The notes under the pieces are model-generated. The model made no database searches. It was not told the DNA's origin and worked only from the letters and a program-made list of their open reading frames with translations. A stretch of DNA of 64,000 nt from Budorcas taxicolor (lineage: Eukaryota > Chordata > Mammalia > Artiodactyla > Bovidae). The DNA lies in the NCBI RefSeq assembly GCF_023091745.1, contig NW_026291482.1, positions 124,001 to 188,000 of the forward strand, read 5' to 3'. How positions within the stretch are numbered: position 1 is the stretch's first letter; each line of letters opens with the position of its first letter. The translations under genes were made by a program, and so were the position numbers. Below, in pieces: positions 47,084 through 57,486 of the stretch.

Positions 47084-48715
47084 TTGAGATGCGTCGGGAA
47101 CGCCGGGAACTCTTTCCCGACGAAGCGGGGAAAGGATCCCTCATCTCGAGCTACGAGGCGGAAACAGGGCTCCTCTGGATGTGGGCGGGACCCTCGTGAT
47201 TCCTCTCGAGTGGAGACGGGTATGTCGGGGAACTTCTTGATTTGCACCAAGGGTGTGAAGGACCCTTTCGAAGTTCCAGAGGTGACCTGTGATCAGCCTC
47301 GAGACGCCTCAGCGGAAATGGGCCTCATCTCGCCTGGAGGGGAGAACCTCCTGGATTTTCTCGAGTTGCGGCAGGTCTTCTCGAGTTACGACGGGGACCT
47401 CAGGGACCCGCTCTGGTGGCCTCAGGAAAGGCCAGTCCCCATGCGAGTTGCTAGGGGACCTCTCGGGATTCCTCTCCCGTCCATGCCGGGGCCTCAGTCC
47501 TTGTGTGGAGTCGGGGCCGGAACCTGAGGATTCCTCTCCAGTGTTGCCATGGATCTTGGGGTGCTTCTGAGTCTCCCCAGGGGAGTCAGGCCTCGTCTCG
47601 AGTGGGGGCATGCACGTGCGCTTTCCTCCCGAGCTGCAGCAGTAGTGTCACGCTTCCTGTCACGTGGATCAAGGGATCTGTGGCTTTCCCTCGAGGCTGT
47701 CCCTCGAGGCTCTCCCACGAGGCTTTCCCACAGGGCTGTGCCACGTGCCACCTTGGTGTGAGTCGATCCTCGGCGTGAAAGACGAGCCGGTGAAGGGAAA
47801 AGAGGTTCCTCTGGAATGGACTGAGACATCTGGGGGACTCTTGGAATGGTGGCACGACCCTGGCGTTCCTCTCGCCGTTCCTGTTGAGAGGGCCTCCTCT
47901 TGAGATGCGACGGGAACGCCGGGAACTCTTTCCCGACGAAGCAGGGAAAGGATCCCTCATCTCGAGCTACGAGGCGGAAATGGGGCTCCTCTGGATGTGG
48001 GCGGGACCCTCGTGATTCCTCTCGAGTGGAGACGGGTATGTCGGGGAACTTCTTGATTTGCACCAAGGGTGTGAAGGACCCTTTCGAAGTTCCAGAGGTG
48101 AGGTGTGATCAGCCTCGAGACGCCTCAGCGGAAATGGGCCTCATCTCGCCTGGAGGGGAGAACCTCCTGGATTTTCTCGAGTTGCGGCAGGTCTTCTCGA
48201 GTTACGAAGGGGACCTGAGGGACCCGCTCTGGTGGCCTCACGAAAGGCCAGTCCCCATGCGAGTTGCTAGGGGACCTCTCGGGATTCCTCTCCCGTCCAT
48301 GCCGGGGCCTCAGTCCTTGTGTGGAGTCGGGGCCGGAACCTGAGGATTCCTCTCCAGTGTTGCCATGGATCTTGGGGTGCTTCTGAGTCTCCCCAGGGGA
48401 GTCAGGCCTCGTCTCGAGTGGGGGCATGCACGTGCGCTTTCCTCCCGAGCTGCAGCTGTGGTGTCACGCTTCCTGTCACGTGGATCAAGGGATCTGTGGC
48501 TTTCCCTCGAGGCTGTCCCTCGAGGCTTTCCCGTGAGGCTTTCCCACAGGGCTGTGCCACGTGCCACTTTGCTGTGAGTCGATCTTCTGCGTGAAAGACG
48601 AGCCAGTGAAGGGAAACGAGGTTCCTCTGGAATGGACTGAGACATCTGGGGGACTCTTGGAATGGTGGCACGACCCTGGAGTTCCTCTCGCCGTTCCTGT
48701 TGAGAGGGCCTCCTC
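47084..48715. repeat. Right-subfamily dimer, copy 1 (period 1632)
   Basis: One monomer boundary carries the cactttgctgtgag / gatcttctgcg / gaaacgagg type (near 46935, 48567 and 50197). Its partner carries C47712 (gaggctctccc), cctggcgttcc near 47859, A48208 (tacgaagggg) and cctcacgaaagg near 48236. All recur in copy 2 at 1631-1632 bp. Confidence 0.83.
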
Positions 48716-50346
48716 TTGAGATTCGTCGGGAACGCCGGGAACTCTTTCCCGACGAAGCGGGGAAAGGATCCCTCATCTCGAGCTACGAGGCGGAAACGGG
48801 GCTCCTCTGGATGTTGGCCGGACCCTCGTGATTCCTCTCGAGTGGAGACGGGTATGTCGGGGAACTTCTTGATTTGCACCAAGGGTGTGAAGGACCCTTT
48901 CGAAGTTCCAGAGGTGAGGTGTGATCAGCCTCGAGACGCCTCAGCGGAAATGGGCCTCATCTCGCCTGGAGGGGAGAACCTCCTGGATTTTCTCGAGTTG
49001 CGGCAGGTCTTCTCGAGTTACGACGGGGACCTCAGGGACCCGCTCTGGTGGCCTCAGGAAAGGCCAGTCCCCATGCGAGTTGCTAGGGGACCTCTCGGGA
49101 TTCCTCTCCCGTTCATGCCGGGGCCTCAGTCCTTGTGTGGAGTCGGGGCCGGAACCTGAGGATTCCTCTCCAGTGTTGCCATGGATCTTGGGGTGCTTCT
49201 GAGTCTCCCCAGGGGAGTCAGGCCTCGTCTCGAGTGGGGGCATGCACGTGCGCTTTCCTCCCGAGCTGCAGCAGTAGTGTCACGCTTCCTGTCACGTGGA
49301 TCAAGGGATCTGTGGCTTTCCCTCGAGGCTGTCCCTCGAGGCTCTCCCACGAGGCTTTCCCACAGGGCTGTGCCACGTGCCACCTTGGTGTGAGTCGATC
49401 CTCGGCGTGAAAGACGAGCCGGTGAAGGGAAAAGAGGTTCCTCTGGAATGGACTGAGACATCTGGGGACTCTTGGAATGGTGGCACGACCCTGGCGTTCC
49501 TCTCGCCGTTCCTGTTGAGAGGGCCTCCTCTTGAGATGCGACGGGAACGCCGGGAACTCTTTCCCGACGAAGCAGGGAAAGGATCCCTCATCTCGAGCTA
49601 CGAGGCGGAAATGGGGCTCCTCTGGATGTGGGCGGGACCCTCGTGATTCCTCTCGAGTGGAGACGGGTATGTCGGGGAACTTCTTGATTTGCACCAAGGG
49701 TGTGAAGGACCCTTTCGAAGTTCCAGAGGTGAGGTGTGATCAGCCTCGAGACGCCTCAGCGGAAATGGGCCTCATCTCGCCTGGAGGGGAGAACCTCCTG
49801 GATTTTCTCGAGTTGCGGCAGGTCTTCTCGAGTTACGAAGGGGACCTGAGGGACCCGCTCTGGTGGCCTCACGAAAGGCCAGTCCCCATGCGAGTTGCTA
49901 GGGGACCTCTCGGGATTCCTCTCCCGTCCATGCCGGGGCCTCAGTCCTTGTGTGGAGTCGGGGCCGGAACCTGAGGATTCCTCTCCAGTGTTGCCATGGA
50001 TCTTGGGGTGCTTCTGAGTCTCCCCAGGGGAGTCAGGCCTCGTCTCGAGTGGGGGCATGCACGTGCGCTTTCCTCCCGAGCTGCAGCTGTGGTGTCACCC
50101 TTCCTGTCACGTGGATCAAGGGATCTGTGGCTTTCCCTCGAGGCTGTCCCTCGAGGCTTTCCCGTGAGGCTTTCCCACAGGGCTGTGCCACGTGCCACTT
50201 TGCTGTGAGTCGATCTTCTGCGTGAAAGACGAGCCAGTGAAGGGAAACGAGGTTCCTCTGGAATGGACTGAGACATCTGGGGGACTCTTGGAATGGTGGC
50301 ACGACCCTGGAGTTCCTCTCGCCGTTCCTGTTGAGAGGGCCTCCTC
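48716..50346. repeat. Right-subfamily dimer, copy 2 (1631 bp)
   Basis: This is the second dimer, with C49344, A49839 and cctcacgaaagg near 49867. It is one base short because the G run at 49464-49467 has four G (ctggggact) instead of five. The first monomer has attcgtcggg at 48721, a change that also appears at 54432 and 57670. Confidence 0.83.
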
Positions 50347-51162
50347 TTGAGATGCGACGGGAACGCCGGGAACTCTTTCCCGACGAAGCAGGGAAAGGAT
50401 CCCTCATCTCGAGCTACGAGGCGGAAACGGGGCTCCTCTGGATGTGGGCGGGACCCTCGTGATTCCTCTCGAGTGGAGACGGGTATGTCGGGGAACTTCT
50501 TGATTTGCCCCAAGGGTGTGAAGGACTCTTGCGAAGTTCCAGAGGTGAGGTGTGATCAGCCTCGAGACGCCTCAGCGGAAATGGGCCTCATCTCGCCTGG
50601 AGGGGAGAACCTCCTGGATTTTCTCGAGTTGCGGCAGGTCTTCTCGAGTTACGACGGGGACCTCAGGGACCCGCTCTGGTGGCCTCAGGAAAGGCCAGTC
50701 CCCATGCGAGTTGCTAGGGGACCTCTCGGGATTCCTCTCCCGTCCATGCCGGAGCCTCAGTCCTTGTGTGGAGTCGGGGCCGGAACCTGAGGATTCCTCT
50801 CCAGTGTTGCCATGGATCTTGAGGTGCTTCTGAGTCTCCCCAGGGGAGTCAGGCCTCGTCTCGAGTGGGGGCATGCACGTGCGCTTTCCTCCCGAGCTGC
50901 AGCAGTAGTGTCACGCTTCCTGTCACGTGGATCAAGGGATCTGTGGCTTTCCCTCGAGGCTGTCCCTCGAGGCTTTCCCATGAGGCTTTCCCACAGGGCT
51001 GTGCCACGTGCCACTTTGGTGTGAGTCGATCCTCGGCGTGAAAGACGAGCCAGTGAAGGGAAAAGAGGTTCCTCTGGAATGGACTGAGACATCTGGGGGA
51101 CTCTTGGAATGGTGGCACGACCCTGGAGTTCCTCTCGCCGTTCCTGTTGAGAGGGCCTCCTC

Positions 51163-52794
51163 TTGAGATGCGACGGGAACGCCGGGAACTCTTTCCCGAC
51201 GAAGCGGGGAAAGGATCCGTCATCTCGAGCTACGAGGCGGAAACGGGGCTCCTCTGGATGTGGGCGGGACCCTCGTGATTCCTCTCGAGTGGAGACGGGT
51301 ATGTCGGGGAACTTCTTGATTTGCACCAAGGGTGTGAAGGACCCTTTCGAAGTTCCAGAGGTGACGTGTGATCAGCCTCGAGACGCCTCAGCGGAAATGG
51401 GCCTCATCTCGCCTGGAGGGGAGAACCTCCTGGATTTTCTCGAGTTGCGGCAGGTCTTCTCGAGTTACGAAGGGGACCTCAGGGACCCGCTCTGGTGGCC
51501 TCAGGGAAGGCCAGTCCCCATGCGAGTTGCTAGGGGACCTCTCGGGATTCCTCTCCCGTCCATGCCGGGGCCTCAGTCCTTGTGTGGAGTCGGGTTCGGA
51601 ACCTGAGGATTCCTCTCCAGTGTTGCCATTGATCTTGGGGTGCTTCTGAGTCTCCCCAGGGGAGTCAGGCCTCGTCTCGAGTGGGGGCATGCACGTGCGC
51701 TTTCCTCCCGAGCTGCAGCAGTAGTGTCACGCTTCCTGTCACGTGGTTCAAGGGATCTGTGGCTTTCCCTCGAGGCTGTCCCTCGAGGCTTTCCCACGAG
51801 GCTTTCCCACAGGGCTGTGCCACGTGCCACCTTGGTGTGAGTCGATCCTCGGCGTGAAAGACGAGCCGGTGAAGCGAAAAGAGGTTCCTCTGGAATGGCC
51901 TGAGACATCTGGGGGACTCTTGGAATGGTGGCACGACCCTGGAGTTCCTCTCGCCGTTCCTGTTGAGAGGGCCTCCTCTTGAGATGCGTCGGGAACGCCG
52001 GGAACTCTTTCCCGACGAAGCAGGGAAAGGATCCCTCATCTCGAGCTACGAGGCGGAAACGGGGCTCCTCTGGATGTGGGCGGGACCCTCGTGATTCCTC
52101 TCGAGTGGAGACGGGTATGTCGGGGAACTTCTTGATTTGCCCCAAGGGTGTGAAGGACCCTTTCGAAGTTCCAGAGGTGAGGTGTGATCAGCCTCGAGAC
52201 GCCTCAGCGGAAATGGGCCTCATCTCGCCTGGAGGGGAGAACCTCCTGGATTTTCTCGAGTTGCGGCAGGTCTTCCCGAGTTACGAAGGGGACCTCAGGA
52301 ACCCGCTCTGGTGGCCTCAGGAAAGGCCAGTCCCCATGCGAGTTGCTAGGGGACCTCTCGGGATTCCTCTCCCGTCCATGCCGGGGCCTCAGTCCTTGTG
52401 TGGAGTCGGGGCCGGAACCTGAGGATTCCTCTCCAGTGTTGCCATGGATCTTGGGGTGCTTCTGAGTCTCCCCAGGGGAGTAAGGCCTCGTCTCTAGTGG
52501 GGGCATGCACGTGCGCTTTCCTCCCGAGCTGCAGCAGTAGTGTCACGCTTCCTGTCACGTGGATCAAGGGATCTGTGGCTTTCCCTCGAGGCTGTCCCTC
52601 GAGGCTTTCCCATGAGGCTTTCCCACAGGGCTGTGCCACGTGCCACTTTGGTGTGAGTCGATCCTCGGCGTGAAAGACGAGCCAGTGAAGGGAAAAGAGG
52701 TTCCTCTGGAATGGACTGAGACATCTGGGGGACTCTTGGAATGGTGGCACGACCCTGGAGTTCCTCTCGCCGTTCCTGTTGAGAGGGCCTCCTC
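51163..52794. repeat. Right-subfamily dimer (period 1632), followed by a partial copy
   Basis: G51219 (ggatccgtcatc), gtgacgtgtg near 51361, the tcagggaagg variant near 51502, gtcgggttcgg near 51590 and gtggttcaag near 51744 recur 1632 bp later (G52851 and so on). The second copy runs only to about 53.5 kb, where sequence switches to a left-type monomer. The same monomer type reappears at 61719-62300. Confidence 0.8.
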
Positions 52795-53539
52795 TTGAGA
52801 TGCGACGGGAACGCCGGGAACTCTTTCCCGACGAAGCGGGGAAAGGATCCGTCATCTCGAGCTACGAGGCGGAAACGGGGCTCCTCTGGATGTGGGCGGG
52901 ACCCTCGTGATTCCTCTCGAGTGGAGACGGGTATGTCGGGGAACTTCTTGATTTGCACCAAGGGTGTGAAGGACCCTTTCGAAGTTCCAGAGGTGACGTG
53001 TGATCAGCCTCGAGACGCCTCAGCGGAAATGGGCCTCATCTCGCCTGGAGGGGAGAACCTCCTGGATTTTCTCGAGTTGCGGCAGGTCTTCTCGAGTTAC
53101 GAAGGGGACCTCAGGGACCCGCTCTGGTGGCCTCAGGGAAGGCCAGTCCCCATGCGAGTTGCTAGGGGACCTCTCGGGATTCCTCTCCCGTCCATGCCGG
53201 GGCCTCAGTCCTTGTGTGGAGTCGGGTTCGGAACCTGAGGATTGCTCTCCAGTGTTGCCATGGATCTTGGGGTGCTTCTGAGTCTCCCCAGGGGAGTCAG
53301 GCCTCGTCTCGAGTGGGGGCATGCACGTGCGCTTTCCTCCCGAGCTGCAGCAGTAGTTTCACGCTTCCTGTCACGTGGTTCAAGGGATCTGTGGCTTTCC
53401 CTCGAGGCTGTCCCTCGAGGCTTTCCCACGAGGCTTTCCCACAGGGCTGTGCCACGTGCCACCTTGGTGTGAGTCGATCCTCGGCGTGAAAGACGAGCCG
53501 GTGAAGCGAAAAGAGGTTCCTCTGGAATGGACTGAGACA

Positions 53540-54060
53540 TCTGGGGGACTCTTGGAATGGTGGCACGACCCTGGAGTTCCTCTCGCCGTTCCTGTTGAGA
53601 GGGCCTCCTCTTGAGATGCGACAGGAACGCCGGGAACTCTTTCCCGACGAAGCAGGGACAGGATCCCCCATCTCGAGCTACGAGGCTGAAACGGGGCTCC
53701 TCTGGATGTGGGCGGGACCCTCGTGATTCCTCTCGAGTGGAGACGGCTAGGTCGGGGAACTTCTTGATTTGCAGCAAGGGTGTGAAGGAGCCTTTCGAAG
53801 TTCCAGAGGTGAGGTGTGATCCGCCTCGAGACACCTCAGCGGAAATGGGCCTCATCTCGCCTGGAGGGGAGAACCTCCTGGATTTTCTCGAGTTGCGGCA
53901 GGTCTTCTCGAGTTACGACGGGGACTTCAGGGACCCGCTCTGGTGGCCTCAGGAAAGGCCAGTCCCCATGCGAGTTGCTAGGGGACCTCTTGGGATTCCA
54001 CTCCCGTCCATGCCGGGGCCTCAGTCCTTGTGTGGAGTCTGGGCCGTAACCTGAGGATTC
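53540..54060. repeat. Left-type tract inside right-hand subfamily (mosaic)
   Basis: Between the gtggttcaag mark (53376) and the next monomer the sequence carries left-subfamily states: gacggctaggtcgg near 53744 and gatccgcctcg near 53818. It also has many private changes (gcgacagg, caggatcccc, ggctgaaac, gcagcaagg, gacacctc, cttgggattccac). It ends with gtctgggccgtaacc near 54037, which recurs near 60512 and 63776. This looks like gene conversion or unequal exchange with a left-type donor. Confidence 0.7.
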
Positions 54061-54248
54061 CTCTCCAGTGTTGCCATGGATCTTGGGGTGCTTCTGAGTC
54101 TCCCCAGGGGAGTCAGGCCTCGTCTCGAGTGGGGGCATGCACGTGCGCTTTCCTCCCGAGCTGCAGCTGTGGTGTCACCCTTCCTGTCACGTGGATCAAG
54201 GGATCTGTGGCTTTCCCTCGAGGCTGTCCCTCGAGGCTTTCCCGTGAG

Positions 54249-57200
54249 GCTTTCCCACAGGGCTGTGCCACGTGCCACTTTGCTGTGAGTCGATCTTCTG
54301 CGTGAAAGACGAGCCAGTGAAGGGAAACGAGGTTCCTCTGGAATGGACTGAGACATCTGGGGGACTCTTGGAATGGTGGCACGACCCTGGAGTTCCTCTC
54401 GCCGTTCCTGTTGAGAGGGCCTCCTCTTGAGATTCGTCGGGAACGCCGGGAACTCTTTCCCGACGAAGCGGGGAAAGGATCCCTCATCTCGAGCTACGAG
54501 GCGGAAACGGGGCTCCTATGGATGTGGGCGGGACCCTCGTGATTCCTCTCGAGTGGAGACGGGTATGTCGGGGAACTTCTTGATTTGCACCAAGGGTGTG
54601 AAGGACCCTTTCGAAGTTCCAGAGGTGACGTGTGATCAGCCTCGAGACGCCTCATCGGAAATGGGCCTCATCTCGCCTGGAGGGGAGAACCTCCTGGATT
54701 TTCTCGAGTTGCGGCAGGTCTTCTCGAGTTACGACGGGGACCTCAGGGACCCGCTCTGGTGGCCTCAGGAAAGGCCAGTCCCCATGCGAGTTGCTAGGGG
54801 ACCTCTCGGGATTCCTCTCCCGTCCATGCCGGGGCCTCAGTACTTGTGTGGAGTCGGGGCCGGAACCTGAGGATTCCTCTCCAGTGTTGCCATGGGTCTT
54901 GGGGTGCTTCTGAGTCTCCCCAGGGGAGTCAGGCCTCGTCTCGAGTGGGGGCATGCACGTGCGCTTTCCTCCCGAGCTGCAGCAGTAGTGTCACGCTTCC
55001 TGTCACGTGGATCAAGGGATCTGTGGCTTTCCCTCGAGGCTGTCCCTCGAGGCTTTCCCACGAGGCTTTCCCACAGGGCTGTGCCACGTGCCACCTTGGT
55101 GTGAGTCGATCCTCGGCGTGAAAGACGAGCCGGTGAAGGGAAAAGAGGTTCCTCTGGAATGGACTGAGACATCTGGGGGACTCTTGGAATGGTGGCACGA
55201 CCCTGGAGTTCCTCTCGCCGTTCCTGTTGAGAGGGCCTCCTCTTGAGATGCGACGGGAACGCCGGGAACTCTTTCCCGACGAAGCAGGGAAAGGATCCCT
55301 CATCTCGAGCTACGAGGCGGAAACGGGGCTCCTCTGGATGTGGGCGGGACCCTCGTGATTCCTCTCGAGTGGAGACGGGTATGTCGGGGAACTTCTTGAT
55401 TTGCACCAAGGGTGTGAAGGACCCTTTCGAAGTTCCAGAGGTGAGGTGTGATCAGCCTCGAGACGCCTCAGCGGAAATGGGCCTCATCTCGCCTGGAGGG
55501 GAGAACCTCCTGGATTTTCTCGAGTTGCGGCAGGTCTTCTCGAGTTACGACGGGGACCTCAGGGACCCGCTCTGGTGGCCTCAGGAAAGGCCAGTCCCCA
55601 TGCGAGTTGCTAGGGGACCTCTCGGGATTCCTCTCCCGTCCATGCCGGGGCCTCAGTCCTTGTGTGGAGTCGGGGCCGGAACCTGAGGATTCCTCTCCAG
55701 TGTTGCCATGGGTCTTGGGGTGCTTCTGAGTCTCCCCAGGGGAGTCAGGCCTCGTCTCGAGTGGGGGCATGCACGTGCGCTTTCCTCCCGAGCTGCAGCA
55801 GTAGTGTCACGCTTCCTGTCACGTGGATCAAGGGATCTGTGGCTTTCCCTCGAGGCTGTCCCACAGGGCTGTGCCACGTGCCACCTTGGTGTGAGTCGAT
55901 CCTCGGCGTGAAAGACGAGCCGGTGAAGGGAAAAGAGGTTCCTCTGGAATGGCCTGAGACATCTGGGGGACTCTTGGAATGGTGGCACGACCCTGGAGTT
56001 CCTCTCGCCGTTCCTGTTGAGAGGGCCTCCTCTTGAGATGCGTCGGGAACGCCGGGAACTCTTTCCCGACGAAGCAGGGAAAGGATCCCTCATCTCGAGC
56101 TACGAGGCGGAAACGGGGCTCCTCTGGATGTGGGCGGGACCCTCGTGATTCCTCTCGAGTGGAGACGGGTATGTCGGGGAACTTCTTGATTTGCCCCAAG
56201 GGTGTGAAGGACCCTTTCGAAGTTACAGAGGTGAGGTGTGATCAGCCTCGAGACGCCTCAGCGGAAATGGGCCTCATCTCGCCTGGAGGGGAGAACCTCC
56301 TGGATTTTCTCGAGTTGCGGCAGGTCTTCCCGAGTTACGAAGGGGACCTCAGGAACCCGCTCTGGTGGCCTCAGGAAAGGCCAGTCCCCATGCGAGTTGC
56401 TAGGGGACCTCTCGGGATTCCTCTCCCGTCCATGCCGGGGCCTCAGTCCTTGTGTGGAGTCGGGGCCGGAACCTGAGGATTCCTCTCCAGTGTTGCCATG
56501 GATCTTGGGGTGCTTCTGAGTCTCCCCAGGGGAGTAAGGCCTCGTCTCTAGTGGGGGCATGCACGTGCGCTTTCCTCCCGAGCTGCAGCAGTAGTGTCAC
56601 GCTTCCTGTCACGTGGATCAAGGGATCTGTGGCTTTCCCTCGAGGCTGTCCCTCGAGGCTTTCCCATGAGGCTTTCCCACAGGGCTGTGCCACGTGCCAC
56701 TTTGGTGTGAGTCGATCCTAGGCGTGAAAGACGAGCCAGTGAAGGGAAAAGAGGTTCCTCTGGAATGGACTGAGACATCTGGGGGACTCTTGGAATGGTG
56801 GCACGACCCTGGAGTTCCTCTCGCCGTTCCTGTTGAGAGGGCCTCCTCTTGAGATGCGACGGGAACGCCGGGAACTCTTTCCCGACGAAGCGGGGAAAGG
56901 ATCCCTCATCTCGAGCTACGAGGCGGAAACGGGGCTCCTATGGATGTGGGCGGGACCCTCGTGATTCCTGTCGAGTGGAGACGGGTATGTCGGGGAACTT
57001 CTTGATTTGCACCAAGGGTGTGAAGGACCCTTTCGAAGTTCCAGAGGTGAGGTGTGATCAGCCTCGAGACGCCTCAGCGGAAATGGGCCTCATCTCGCCT
57101 GGAGGGGAGAACCTCCTGGATTTTCTCGAGTTGCGGCAGGTCTTCTCGAGTTACGAAGGGGACCTGAGGGACCCGCTCTGGTGGCCTCAGGAAAGGCCAG

Positions 57201-57486
57201 TCCCCATGCGAGTTGCTAGGGGACCTCTCGGGATTCCTCTCCCGTCCATGCCGGGGCCTCAGTCCTTGTGTGGAGTCGGGTCCGGAACCTGAGGATTCCT
57301 CTCCAGTGTTGCCATGGATCTTGGTGTGCTTCTGAGTCTCCCCAGGGGAGTCAGGCCTCGTCTCGAGTGGGGGCATGCACGTGCGCTTTCCTCCCGAGCT
57401 ACAGCAGTAGTGTCACGCTTCCTGTCACGTGGATCAAGGGATCTGTGGCTTTCCCTCGAGGCTGTCCCTCGAGGCTTTCCCACGAG
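54249..57486. repeat. Tetrameric duplication, copy 1 (period 3238)
   Basis: Four monomers, one shortened to 790 bp, are repeated 3238 bp downstream. Shared marks include the cactttgctgtgag type (54271/57509), attcgtcggg (54432/57670), gcctcatcgg near 54649/57887, ctcagtacttg (54836/58074) and ttgccatgggtc (54886/58124). The 26-bp deletion (about 55862/59100) and gtaaggcctcgtctctag near 56533/59771 are also shared. The left breakpoint lies between about 54170 and 54270, where gcagctgtgg and tcccgtgagg are not shared. Confidence 0.87.
55859..55872. other. 26-bp deletion of two 13-bp subunits, occurrence 1
   Basis: The sequence passes from gaggctgtccc directly to acagggctg, losing subunits 2 and 3 of the five-unit 13-bp block. 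Only units 1, 4 and 5 remain and the monomer is 790 bp. The shared tccc at the unit starts gives the microhomology expected of slippage or unequal pairing. Confidence 0.92.
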
